From assembly GCA_023390555.1 (NCBI GenBank), contig JAEWCQ010000014.1:180635-244634 (forward strand): a DNA stretch of 64,000 nt. The letters are read 5' to 3'. A program made the position numbers and the translations under genes. Positions 34,939 through 42,673 of the stretch are shown one piece after another; position 1 is the first letter of the stretch, and each line of letters opens with the position of its first letter. A model generated the notes under the pieces. That model made no database searches, had not been told where the DNA came from, and saw only the letters and a list, made by a program, of their open reading frames with translations. The DNA comes from Bacillota bacterium (GTDB lineage: Bacteria; Bacillota; Clostridia; Lachnospirales; Lachnospiraceae).

Positions 34939-35290
34939 ACAGAAATATATATCATTTATATAAAGATCTATGAATACGAAAGTCTGCCAGGATGAAAAAG
35001 TATAGATAATACCTATAGATGCTGTCTTACATTAAGTCGATGTGAGACAGCTGTTTTTATTCTTAGGAAAGACCTTGTTCCATTAGTGTGAGACAGCTGA
35101 GATTTTCCGGTAGAATAAAATTTAGATGCGCTGCTTCGTGCGCGGAGCAAAAGTTGCACTTTCCAAGAAGCTGAATGCGGGAGTATAGGAAGTACACTTT
35201 TGTTCTTCATAGAAAGGGATTGCTGCGTTATGATGTATTCTTTATCCGATGCTATTTTCCCGGGAGTGCGGAAATACAGGTAAATATTGG
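34939..35290 (+). other. Non-coding gap with terminator and a short direct repeat
   Basis: No convincing gene. A terminator lies at 35021-35058, and the word GTGAGACAGCTG within it is repeated about 45 bases downstream near 35086. A 17-codon ATG frame at 35231 has no good ribosome site. Confidence 0.5.
35021..35058 (+). terminator. Rho-independent terminator of the carrier-SDR unit
   Basis: GCTGTCTTACAT and ATGTGAGACAGC pair (with a G-U) around a short loop, followed by TGTTTTTATT. Confidence 0.85.
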
Positions 35291-35319
35291 TTGAGCAATT
35301 TCTATGAAAGAATTATAAT
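35291..35319 (+). promoter_or_regulatory. Sigma-A-type promoter of the secreted carbohydrate-binding protein gene
   Basis: TTGAGC (35291-35296) and TATAAT (35314-35319) are 17 bases apart. The expected leader of about 110 bases runs to the ATG at 35437. Confidence 0.75.
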
Positions 35320-35436
35320 AGATGTAATATTTCATATATACGGCTGCCGAATTCGGAATGATATATGAAAACGGGAGATTGCGGAAAAAGATAATCTGAG
35401 AAAAGTTAGAGAATGGATGGTAAAGGAGGAAAATGA

Positions 35437-38316
35437 ATGTTTAAGAAACAACTCAGGTTTTCTGCACTATTTCTTGCAACAGTTTTAATTACAACCAGTT
35501 TGGACATGACTGCATTTGCAGCAGAATCTTTGGGGACAGCAAGTACCGGGGGGGAATATGATGCAGCCGGTGCGGTAGCTGTTTCGTTCAGCGAGACTGG
35601 GGCTTCGTTAACGGGAACCGCAGCCGGAATTGCGGTCAGCGGTTCCACTGTGACAATTTCCGCTGCCGGCACGTACCTGTTTTCCGGCTCCTGCAGCAAT
35701 GGCAATATTTTAGTTGCCAAGGATGCCGGAGCAGTGCAGCTGGTATTGGATGGACTGGATCTGACGAGCACTACTACGGCACCGATTCAGACAAAGGGCG
35801 GAACCAACGTCGTGACGATCACTGCGGCAGAGGGAACCCAAAATACATTGGCGGATACGGACCGGAGTGCGGCAAAGCCAAAAGCAGCCATCAATGCGGA
35901 TAAGCAGCTTATCTTAAATGGCAGAGGTGAATTGACGGTCACAGGGAATAATAAAAACGGAATTAAGACAGATACCGATCTGACCATCAGTGATCTGACC
36001 CTGAACGTTACGGCAGCGGATAACGGGCTCGCAGCGGATGATGTCCTGACCGTTAACAGCGGAACGCTTACGATCAATGCGCAGGGGGATGCGCTGCATT
36101 CTTCACCGGATAGTGTTGTGGCCGGAGAGACGTCGGCAGATATCGTCATTAATGGCGGCAGCTTCGATTTGACTGCGCAGGGCGATGGAATTGCGGCAGA
36201 CCACGATCTGGCTATTTATGGGGGTTCCTTTGGCGTTACGACAAACGGCGGTTATACAACAACACTTGCAACGGATGCGGATAGCTGCAAGGGATTTAAG
36301 GGAACAAATTCCATCGTGATATTAGGAGGAACCTTTGTTGTAAATTCAGCAGATGATGCATTTCATTCCGATGCATATGTGTATCTTACAGCCGGCGATT
36401 TTACGATACAGACCGGTGATGATGCGGTACATGCGGACACTTCACTCATTGTGGGCACAGATGACACGGATGCAGATGCATTGAAGATAAGCATCACGGA
36501 TTCCTACGAGGGACTGGAAGCCGGAACGGTCTACATTTATTCGGGCGATATTTCCGTCGTCTCCAGTGATGATGGAATCAATGCGGCAGGCGATTCCTCA
36601 ACAGATGATGATACTTTTCAGCCTGGCGGAGGTGGAATGCCGGGTGGTCCGGGCGGAAACAGTGCACCGGGTGGCACAGACAGCCAGATTCCGGATGCAG
36701 GGACAACGGACAGTCCATACAGTATCAACATTTATGGAGGGACCATTCTCGTTAATGTAAGCGGTGATGGCCTGGATTCAAATGGGGATATTGAAGTGGA
36801 CGGCGGAGTCGTAACCGTTTGGGGAGCGGCAAGTGACAGCCAGACTGCGGATAACTCGGCCCTTGATTATGACGGAACCTTCACCTTAAACGGAGGCACC
36901 ATCCTTGGCGCAGGCTCGAAGCAGATGGCGGAAACGATTACGTCTGCGTATCAGACCGTACTGACATCTACCGCGACTGCAAGTCAGGGCCAGTATATCG
37001 TTGTGACGAATTCTGATTCAAAAGTTGTGGCATGTATTAAGGTTATCAAGGCGATCAATCATATTACATATTCTTCTGCATTGTTAAAGTCTGGAGCCAC
37101 CATCAGTATATCCAGTACGGAACAGAGCGTTCCTACCTACAATACGGCCAATGTTCCGGTGCCTTCCGTCACAGCGGGGAGCTATACAGGAACGCAGAAG
37201 GTGAGCCTTACCTGCGCGACCAGCGGAGCGAGTATCTATTATACAACGGATGGCTCTGCGCCGAGCCGGGCCAGTACAAAATATACTTCAGCAATTTCGG
37301 TTCCTGTGGGAAGTACCACCATTAAGGCAATCGCAGTGGCAGATGGATATTACGACAGCGCACTCTTAAAGGCGTCCTATGTTGTTGCAGCAGCGGCAGA
37401 ACCGGAAACAGAGACAGAGTCTGAAACGGAGACGGAGACAACAGAGACGGAGACAACAGAGACGGAGAACCAGCAGATTGGTACGGTTTCCGGGTTCACT
37501 GCCAAGGCAAAAACGTATGACAGCATCTCGCTGTCCTGGAAACAGGTGGCGGGAGCCGAAGCATATTACATTTACCGGTCTGTGAACAAAAATGCAGTAA
37601 ATACGTTACTGGCAAAAATACCGTCTGGAACCGTGACTTCTTATACAGACAGCACAGCGGCCACAGGTACGGTGTACTACTATAAGATCTGTGCCTGCGC
37701 GGGCGGAGTATACGGTGCGCTTTCAGACACGGTCAGTGCAAAGACTTCCCTGAATAAGACGCAGATCAGCAAAATCACAAAAGTAAAAATAAACAGTATA
37801 AAGTTAACCTGGAAGCAGGTAACCGGAGCGACCGGCTATGAAGTATATCGTTCCGCTAAAAAATCGAGCGGCTATAAAAAAATAAAAACAGTCAAAGGCA
37901 GCAGCACGATTACCTGCACAAATACGGGACTGAGTGTGGGAAAGACCTATTACTATAAGGTCAGAGCTTATATTGTCGTAAACGGAGTGAAGGTCTACAG
38001 CAGTTATTCGTCTGTGGCAAGTGAAAAGACTTCGTTAAGTAAATCGGCTATAACGAAGATTTCCAGAGTAAAATCAACCAGTGCGAAGATCACCTGGAAC
38101 AAGGTAACGGCAGCAACCGGGTATGAAGTATACCGCTCCGCAAAAAAAACAGGCGCCTATAAAAAAGTCAAAACAGTAAGCGGAGCAGGTAACATCACAT
38201 ATACCGATACGAAACTGACAAAAGGAAAAACCTTTTATTATAAAGTAAGAGCGTATACAATCGTAAACGGGAAAAAGGTATACGGCAGTTTTTCCACAAT
38301 CAAATCAGTGAACTGA
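35437..38316 (+). CDS. Large secreted carbohydrate-binding protein (DUF4353/Cthe_2159-like) with FN3 repeats
   Basis: The 959-residue protein starts with a signal peptide (FSALFLATVLITTSLDMTAFA, cut near AFAAES). Residues about 50-560 form a repetitive beta-helix with Asp/Gly-rich turns (NGIKTDTDLTISDLTL, DDAVHADTSLI, GDGLDSNGDIEVDGG), typical of DUF4353 proteins related to the cellulose/pectin-binding Cthe_2159. A Gly/Pro loop (GGGGMPGGPGGNSAPGG) interrupts it. A chitobiase-like repeat follows (SIYYTTDGSAPS), then a Glu/Thr-rich linker and three fibronectin type III repeats (SLSWKQVAGAEAYYIYRS and two near copies). No sortase motif or membrane anchor is seen, so attachment may be non-covalent. 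Confidence 0.85.
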   Translation: MFKKQLRFSALFLATVLITTSLDMTAFAAESLGTASTGGEYDAAGAVAVSFSETGASLTGTAAGIAVSGSTVTISAAGTYLFSGSCSNGNILVAKDAGAVQLVLDGLDLTSTTTAPIQTKGGTNVVTITAAEGTQNTLADTDRSAAKPKAAINADKQLILNGRGELTVTGNNKNGIKTDTDLTISDLTLNVTAADNGLAADDVLTVNSGTLTINAQGDALHSSPDSVVAGETSADIVINGGSFDLTAQGDGIAADHDLAIYGGSFGVTTNGGYTTTLATDADSCKGFKGTNSIVILGGTFVVNSADDAFHSDAYVYLTAGDFTIQTGDDAVHADTSLIVGTDDTDADALKISITDSYEGLEAGTVYIYSGDISVVSSDDGINAAGDSSTDDDTFQPGGGGMPGGPGGNSAPGGTDSQIPDAGTTDSPYSINIYGGTILVNVSGDGLDSNGDIEVDGGVVTVWGAASDSQTADNSALDYDGTFTLNGGTILGAGSKQMAETITSAYQTVLTSTATASQGQYIVVTNSDSKVVACIKVIKAINHITYSSALLKSGATISISSTEQSVPTYNTANVPVPSVTAGSYTGTQKVSLTCATSGASIYYTTDGSAPSRASTKYTSAISVPVGSTTIKAIAVADGYYDSALLKASYVVAAAAEPETETESETETETTETETTETENQQIGTVSGFTAKAKTYDSISLSWKQVAGAEAYYIYRSVNKNAVNTLLAKIPSGTVTSYTDSTAATGTVYYYKICACAGGVYGALSDTVSAKTSLNKTQISKITKVKINSIKLTWKQVTGATGYEVYRSAKKSSGYKKIKTVKGSSTITCTNTGLSVGKTYYYKVRAYIVVNGVKVYSSYSSVASEKTSLSKSAITKISRVKSTSAKITWNKVTAATGYEVYRSAKKTGAYKKVKTVSGAGNITYTDTKLTKGKTFYYKVRAYTIVNGKKVYGSFSTIKSVN

Positions 38317-38684
38317 CGTGCGCAATCAAATCTGTAACCATAAAAAGTCCTGTGATTCAGGAGCGTCTGGATTCTAAAAAATATTAAAAGAGATTGCGGA
38401 TAAAATCAAAAAAATAGATTGGTAAATGATAGTTGTCGGATCAATTGTTTTTTCGCAACCGGCCGCTTCGGATTGGGCAGACAGTGTTCGTTCCGAAGCG
38501 GTTTTTTTCTGCATTGCTGAGCGTCCGAATGCAGTGCTTGCTTCAAAATAATGTCTTTGTTTCGACTGAATCTGCTTGGAAATGATAGCTGAGAACAAAA
38601 AAGCAGAAAGAATAACTGGCATAAATCGACAAAATATTTCTTGAGAATGTGATTCAATGAAAAGGAATGTTGCGATAATCGCAT
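38317..38684 (+). other. Non-coding gap before the two-component system
   Basis: It holds the terminator at 38463-38509. The remainder shows no supported gene; frames of 82-92 codons on the minus strand here run through the terminator and lack ribosome sites. Confidence 0.6.
38463..38509 (+). terminator. Rho-independent terminator after the secreted protein gene
   Basis: CCGCTTCGGA and TCCGAAGCGG form a perfect 10-base stem around a 19-base loop, followed by seven T's. It isolates the cluster transcript that follows. Confidence 0.93.
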
Positions 38685-38713
38685 TTGACGCTGCTATACA
38701 ATCATATTATAAT
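38685..38713 (+). promoter_or_regulatory. Strong sigma-A promoter of the two-component system
   Basis: TTGACG (38685-38690) and a consensus TATAAT (38708-38713) are exactly 17 bases apart. The leader to the kinase ATG is about 115 bases. This near-consensus promoter suggests steady expression of the sensor and regulator. Confidence 0.88.
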
Positions 38714-38833
38714 AGATTTACATAGAAATGTGTGGGGATGAGTTGTCAAAGAATCGAAGGTTGAAAGACTGTCTGAATTTGGAAATATCTGGTTTAGAAT
38801 CCCCGAAAGTATCATGAAATAGAGAAACTGCAG

Positions 38834-40210
38834 ATGAAAACAAGTGTTTTCGGAAGAAAAATTTCCTGTATTGTGAATGGTGAGAGAATGTACTATTACA
38901 TAAGTGCGCTGTTGGAACTGATAAAAATTTATCTGGTCATTCGATTGGGATTTGGAATACCAAGAAGAGAAAAAAGGTCCATATTTAATATGGGCGTCAT
39001 TGGATTGGCTGTTGTTTACGGCAGCATCTGTGCTTACATCGGAAACGATGTTTTCTGGATCTATCTGATCTGGCTGCTGTCAGAAATCATACTGCTGTTT
39101 TATTACAGCCTCAAAAGTCTGCTGGCCATCGGATTTGGCATGATCTGTTTTGTGGGGATGCTGGACAGTCTGTCTTTGCTCAATATTAAAATCATAAATG
39201 TACTGTTTGGTTTTCGATGGAATCAGAGGATTGAGAATGTATTGGCCTCTTTTCTGACGGTCATTTTTTTCATCCTCGTCTTTCTGGTCGTATTAAAAAA
39301 AGAGTCAGGGGAATTCCAGAAGATCGGAACCTCTCGCTTGCTTGAAATTTTTCTCGTCGGATTTTTATACAGCATGGTACTTGCCCTGATCTGGGACAAG
39401 GTCCTGACGATAGGGTCAGCGGGAACGGAAATCAAGATCTATGCGATTTTTCTGGTCATTTCCGTCAGTGCGTACTATCAGTTGATTGTCTTAGTGAAAC
39501 TGGCAATCTCAAATAAAAAACTTCAGGAACGAGATGCTATGAATCAGTATTTCCTTCAACTTCAGGAAAATCAATATCTGTATCTGAAAAATACGGAACA
39601 GGAGACAAAAAAATTCCGGCATGATATGAAAAATCATATGTTTGTGCTGGTAAATTTGTGCAGAGACGGAGAAATAGACAAACTGACCGCCTATATTGAA
39701 GAGGTATGGGGAAAGATGGATCTGCTGACATCCGGATATCATGTCAATCACAGTATCGTGGATGCTATCTTGAATCAATATTCCTTCCAGTGCAGGACCA
39801 TGGGCATCCGCTTTGATGTAAAGGGACGCCTGCCGGTCAAATGTAAAATTTCGTCCTATGATATATGCACCTTGTTTTCCAACATTTTGCAGAACGCCTA
39901 CGAGGCAGCGTCGGCCTGTGAGCGGAAAGAAATCGTCATGAAGCTTCGTTTTGATGAGGACTGCATTTATATTGAGGAGGAGAATACTTATCAAGTTGAT
40001 ATAAAAGTGACGGGGGGTATTTTTTTATCGGCGAAGGAGGATACTGCAAACCATGGATTCGGGATGCAAAACATGAAAGAATGCATTCGAAAATACCGTG
40101 GCGAATGGAATTATAAGACATCGATGAATGAGGCTGGGGAAAAAAGATTTCTGCTTCAGATTATGGTTTATAATAAAAGTCTTTGCAAAGAGGAAACAAT
40201 GGGAAATTAA
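38834..40210 (+). CDS. AgrC-like GHKL histidine kinase
   Basis: The 458-residue sensor kinase has about six membrane helices in the first 200 residues (for example YISALLELIKIYLVIRLG, VLASFLTVIFFILVFLVVL), a coiled linker, the phospho-acceptor motif FRHDMKNHMFVLVNL, the N box LFSNILQNAYEAASA and G box GFGMQNMKECI. This is the AgrC/ComD/VirS architecture, which usually detects secreted peptides. Neither start has a strong ribosome site; an ATG at 38888 (440 residues, starting at the first membrane helix) is a plausible alternative. No agrB or agrD is seen. It forms a pair with the LytTR regulator 21 bases downstream. Confidence 0.88.
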   Translation: MKTSVFGRKISCIVNGERMYYYISALLELIKIYLVIRLGFGIPRREKRSIFNMGVIGLAVVYGSICAYIGNDVFWIYLIWLLSEIILLFYYSLKSLLAIGFGMICFVGMLDSLSLLNIKIINVLFGFRWNQRIENVLASFLTVIFFILVFLVVLKKESGEFQKIGTSRLLEIFLVGFLYSMVLALIWDKVLTIGSAGTEIKIYAIFLVISVSAYYQLIVLVKLAISNKKLQERDAMNQYFLQLQENQYLYLKNTEQETKKFRHDMKNHMFVLVNLCRDGEIDKLTAYIEEVWGKMDLLTSGYHVNHSIVDAILNQYSFQCRTMGIRFDVKGRLPVKCKISSYDICTLFSNILQNAYEAASACERKEIVMKLRFDEDCIYIEEENTYQVDIKVTGGIFLSAKEDTANHGFGMQNMKECIRKYRGEWNYKTSMNEAGEKRFLLQIMVYNKSLCKEETMGN

Positions 40211-40231
40211 TTCATATAGGGGGAATGCGGG

Positions 40232-40927
40232 TTGACGATAGCAATTGTTGAGGATGAAAAATATTGGCAGAATGAGATTTTCAAAAGAATAGCCTCCTAT
40301 GATGGGCTGGACGCGGAAATCTGTTATTATGATTCCGGGGAGGCGTTTCTGAAGAAACCGGATTGTTTCGATGTGGTTTTTATGGATGTGGAATTGGGCG
40401 GAGAAGATGGTCTGGGAGTAAGCCAGAAGTATCGGACACAATTTCCGGAAAGCATCCTGATTATTCTTACCACACACACGGAATTGTGCAGCAAGGGCTA
40501 TCTGGTCGAAGCATTCCGTTACATCGACAAGCTGCATCTGGAGGAAATTCAGGAAGCACTGGAATCTGCGGCAGCAAAACTCATACGGAAAAGACGCGTA
40601 ACCTTTCATGTTGTATCTGCCGGGGATGTCAATATCCTGTGTAGAGAGATTCGGTATATCGAAACCTCCGGAAGAAATCTGGCGGTTCATACGACACAGG
40701 GGGTGTATGAGTGTACGGGCAATATTTCGGCATTGGCGGAGAAGTTGAAGTGTTTGGGATTTTTTTACATTCACCGCTCATATCTGGTCAATGTAGAAGA
40801 AGTATTTTCTTTCAGCAGGAAAGAAGTCACGCTGAAAAATAAGCAGACGCTGGATATGAGCAGTCATCGTTACAGCAGCTTTAAAGCATTTTTTTTCGCA
40901 TGGAAACTCGAAAGAGGAAATGGATAG
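40232..40927 (+). CDS. LytTR-family response regulator (AgrA-like)
   Basis: The 231-residue protein starts at TTG after TAGGGGG. The receiver domain has ED at residues 7-8 and phospho-acceptor D52 in VVFMDVELGG. The C-terminal LytTR DNA-binding domain spans about 130-228 (FHVVSAGDVNILCREIRYIE, FFYIHRSYLVNVEEV). LytTR proteins bind paired direct repeats about two helical turns apart upstream of weak promoters. It probably controls the biosynthetic operon that begins 110 bases downstream. Confidence 0.92.
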   Translation: MTIAIVEDEKYWQNEIFKRIASYDGLDAEICYYDSGEAFLKKPDCFDVVFMDVELGGEDGLGVSQKYRTQFPESILIILTTHTELCSKGYLVEAFRYIDKLHLEEIQEALESAAAKLIRKRRVTFHVVSAGDVNILCREIRYIETSGRNLAVHTTQGVYECTGNISALAEKLKCLGFFYIHRSYLVNVEEVFSFSRKEVTLKNKQTLDMSSHRYSSFKAFFFAWKLERGNG

Positions 40928-40943
40928 AGAAAGTGACATAGTC

Positions 40944-40972
40944 ATTTATGCAAAAAGAGAATCGTTTACGCA
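40944..40972 (+). promoter_or_regulatory. Candidate LytTR-binding direct repeats
   Basis: TTTATGCA (40945-40952) and TTTACGCA (40965-40972) are direct repeats 20 bases apart, centred about 70-90 bases upstream of the small ORF. Spacing is close to two helical turns, as for AgrA/ComE sites, but the right copy lies in the loop of the terminator and the word is short. Confidence 0.3.
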
Positions 40973-40985
40973 GATTCTCTTTTTT
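40952..40985 (+). terminator. Terminator/attenuator between the regulator and the biosynthetic genes
   Basis: AAAAGAGAATC and GATTCTCTTTT pair around a nine-base loop, followed by further T's. It separates the two-component system transcript from the biosynthetic operon and implies a separate promoter in the 54 bases before the small ORF. Confidence 0.88.
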
Positions 40986-41038
40986 GCTGGTAAAAATTGT
41001 GATAGTTTAAGGATGATTATAAAGGAGGGAGTCATATT

Positions 41039-41095
41039 ATGCTGATGAATAATGTCAATTGGATTGATTGGTTAAGACATGCACTTGGTCTTTAA
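41039..41095 (+). CDS. 18-residue ORF with strong ribosome site, candidate signal peptide
   Basis: The frame encodes MLMNNVNWIDWLRHALGL. It is preceded by AAAGGAGGG with nine bases to the ATG, the best Shine-Dalgarno match of the whole cluster. The peptide has two Trp, four Leu and one each of Asp, Arg and His, and could form an amphipathic helix; there is no signal peptide or double-glycine motif. It is the first gene after the terminator behind an AgrC-like kinase and LytTR regulator. Possible roles are a leaderless pheromone, a building block or acceptor for the pathway, or a translational leader for the next gene. No function is demonstrated. Confidence 0.55.
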   Translation: MLMNNVNWIDWLRHALGL

Positions 41096-41181
41096 CAGTT
41101 TTGAGGCAGATAAAGGGGAGCTGTGCATTTGCAGCAGCAGGACAAGCACGGTTTTTGGCAAAAATACTAAGGGGTATTGTT

Positions 41182-42654
41182 ATGAAATATGATATAGAAA
41201 AACAGCATGCAAAGAAAAAATATCATGCGATAGAGAGAATCGGTTTATTGCTGGATCCGGGAACTTTCTGCGAAATAGGCGGGGAGATCTGCGGAGAAGG
41301 TGATGTGCCGTATGACGGAGTTATTACCGGATCTGGCGCTGTAAATGGGAAGATCGTGTACGTTTTCTGTCAGGATTTCACCATACACGGCGGCACCATA
41401 GGGCTTGTGCATGGAAGAAAAATAGCACATCTGATTGAAACGGCTATTCTTTGCAAGTGCCCGATTATTGGGATTTATGATTCCGGTGGTGCGAGAATTA
41501 ATGAGGGAATCAATTCTTTGGCCGGATGTGGGGAAATGATGCGGTTCAATACACTGGCATCCGGCTATATTCCTCAGATCGCAGTGGTGCTGGGGCCGTG
41601 TGCAGGAGCGGCTGCCTATTCACCTGCAATCAATGATTTTATTTTTTGTGTCAATACAATCAGTAATATGTATATTACTGGGCCTGCCGTTATCGAAAGC
41701 GTTACCGGCGAGAAATGCACCGCAGAAGAGCTTGGAGGTGCAAAGGTTCATGCCGGGGTGTCCGGAGTTGCGCATGTTGTCTGCAGCAGCGAAAAGGAAT
41801 GCTTTCGCAAAGTGAGAAAATTAATTGATTATCTGCCGTCCTGCTTTGACAGTGAAAAGAGAAACAGGATCGATATGGAGGCAGAGAATCCGATCAATAT
41901 AGATTTGGACAAAATTTTGCCCGAGCAGGAAAAGCAGTCCTATGATGTGGAAGAAATCATCCGTGGATGTATCGATTTGGACAGCTTTTTTGAAATACAG
42001 GAACAGTATGCACCGTCTCTGGTGGTGGGTTTTGCGAAATTATATGGCTGTTTAGTCGGAATCGTAGCAAACCAGCCGCAAAGTAACGGCGGTTCCCTGG
42101 ATTGTGATTCCAGCGACAAGGGAGCGCGATTTGTCCGGTTCTGTGATGCTTTTAATATACCGGTCATCACCTTTGTAGATACGCCCGGTTATCTGCCGGG
42201 AATGGAACAGGAGCATCTGGGAATCATCCGGCACGGCGCAAAATTGCTGTTTGCCTATGCAGAAGCAACAACGATAAAAATCACGGTTGTTCTGAGAAAA
42301 GCGCATGGAGGAGCTTACATTGCAATGGGAAGCAAACATCTGGAGAGTGATTATTCGTTTGCGTTGAGCAGGGCAGAAATAGCGGTCATGGGTGCGGAAG
42401 GAGCCGTCAGAATCCTGAATAGGCGTGAAATTCAGGAAGTTGATCCAAAAGAACAGGAGCGTTTCTTTCAGGAGAAAGTGGAAGAATATAAAAGAGATTA
42501 TTTAAATGTAAGTATTGCGGCAAAGAAAGGATATGTGGATCAGATTATTGAAATTGGGGAGATCCGAAAAAAAATAGGGCAGTGCCTGCAGGCGTTGGAA
42601 AACAAGAAACCGGTAGTTCGAATCGAAAAAAAACACAGTAATATACCGCTATAA
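41182..42654 (+). CDS. Acyl-CoA carboxyltransferase subunit (transcarboxylase 12S/MmdA-like)
   Basis: The 490-residue protein of the MmdA/PccB crotonase-fold family has IGLLLDPGTFCEIGG, VYVFCQDFTIHGGTIGLVHG, IGIYDSGGARINEGINSL, VLGPCAGAAAYSPAINDF and, in the second half, FVDTPGYLPGMEQEHLGIIRHGAKLLFAYAE split over the fold, with AHGGAYIAMGSK. It moves a carboxyl group from biotin to an acyl-CoA (acetyl- or propionyl-CoA) or the reverse. The start at 41182 follows AAGGGG; an ORF extension to 41068 overlaps the 18-residue ORF and lacks homology. The following 5S-like and biotin-carrier genes complete a transcarboxylase set. Confidence 0.9.
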   Translation: MKYDIEKQHAKKKYHAIERIGLLLDPGTFCEIGGEICGEGDVPYDGVITGSGAVNGKIVYVFCQDFTIHGGTIGLVHGRKIAHLIETAILCKCPIIGIYDSGGARINEGINSLAGCGEMMRFNTLASGYIPQIAVVLGPCAGAAAYSPAINDFIFCVNTISNMYITGPAVIESVTGEKCTAEELGGAKVHAGVSGVAHVVCSSEKECFRKVRKLIDYLPSCFDSEKRNRIDMEAENPINIDLDKILPEQEKQSYDVEEIIRGCIDLDSFFEIQEQYAPSLVVGFAKLYGCLVGIVANQPQSNGGSLDCDSSDKGARFVRFCDAFNIPVITFVDTPGYLPGMEQEHLGIIRHGAKLLFAYAEATTIKITVVLRKAHGGAYIAMGSKHLESDYSFALSRAEIAVMGAEGAVRILNRREIQEVDPKEQERFFQEKVEEYKRDYLNVSIAAKKGYVDQIIEIGEIRKKIGQCLQALENKKPVVRIEKKHSNIPL

Positions 42655-42673
42655 TTCCGGGAGTGATGAAAAG

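Noticed and set aside
35231..35284. 17-codon ORF (MMYSLSDAIFPGVRKYR) in the gap
   Set aside because: No ribosome site with good spacing and no supporting context, unlike the 18-codon ORF at 41039.
37379..37585. 68-codon frame rich in Arg and Gln
   Set aside because: It is the out-of-frame reading of the Glu/Thr-rich linker of the secreted protein.
38834..41095. Complete agr-type locus
   Set aside because: No AgrB-like membrane endopeptidase or AgrD-like precursor with a Cys/Ser ring motif is visible.
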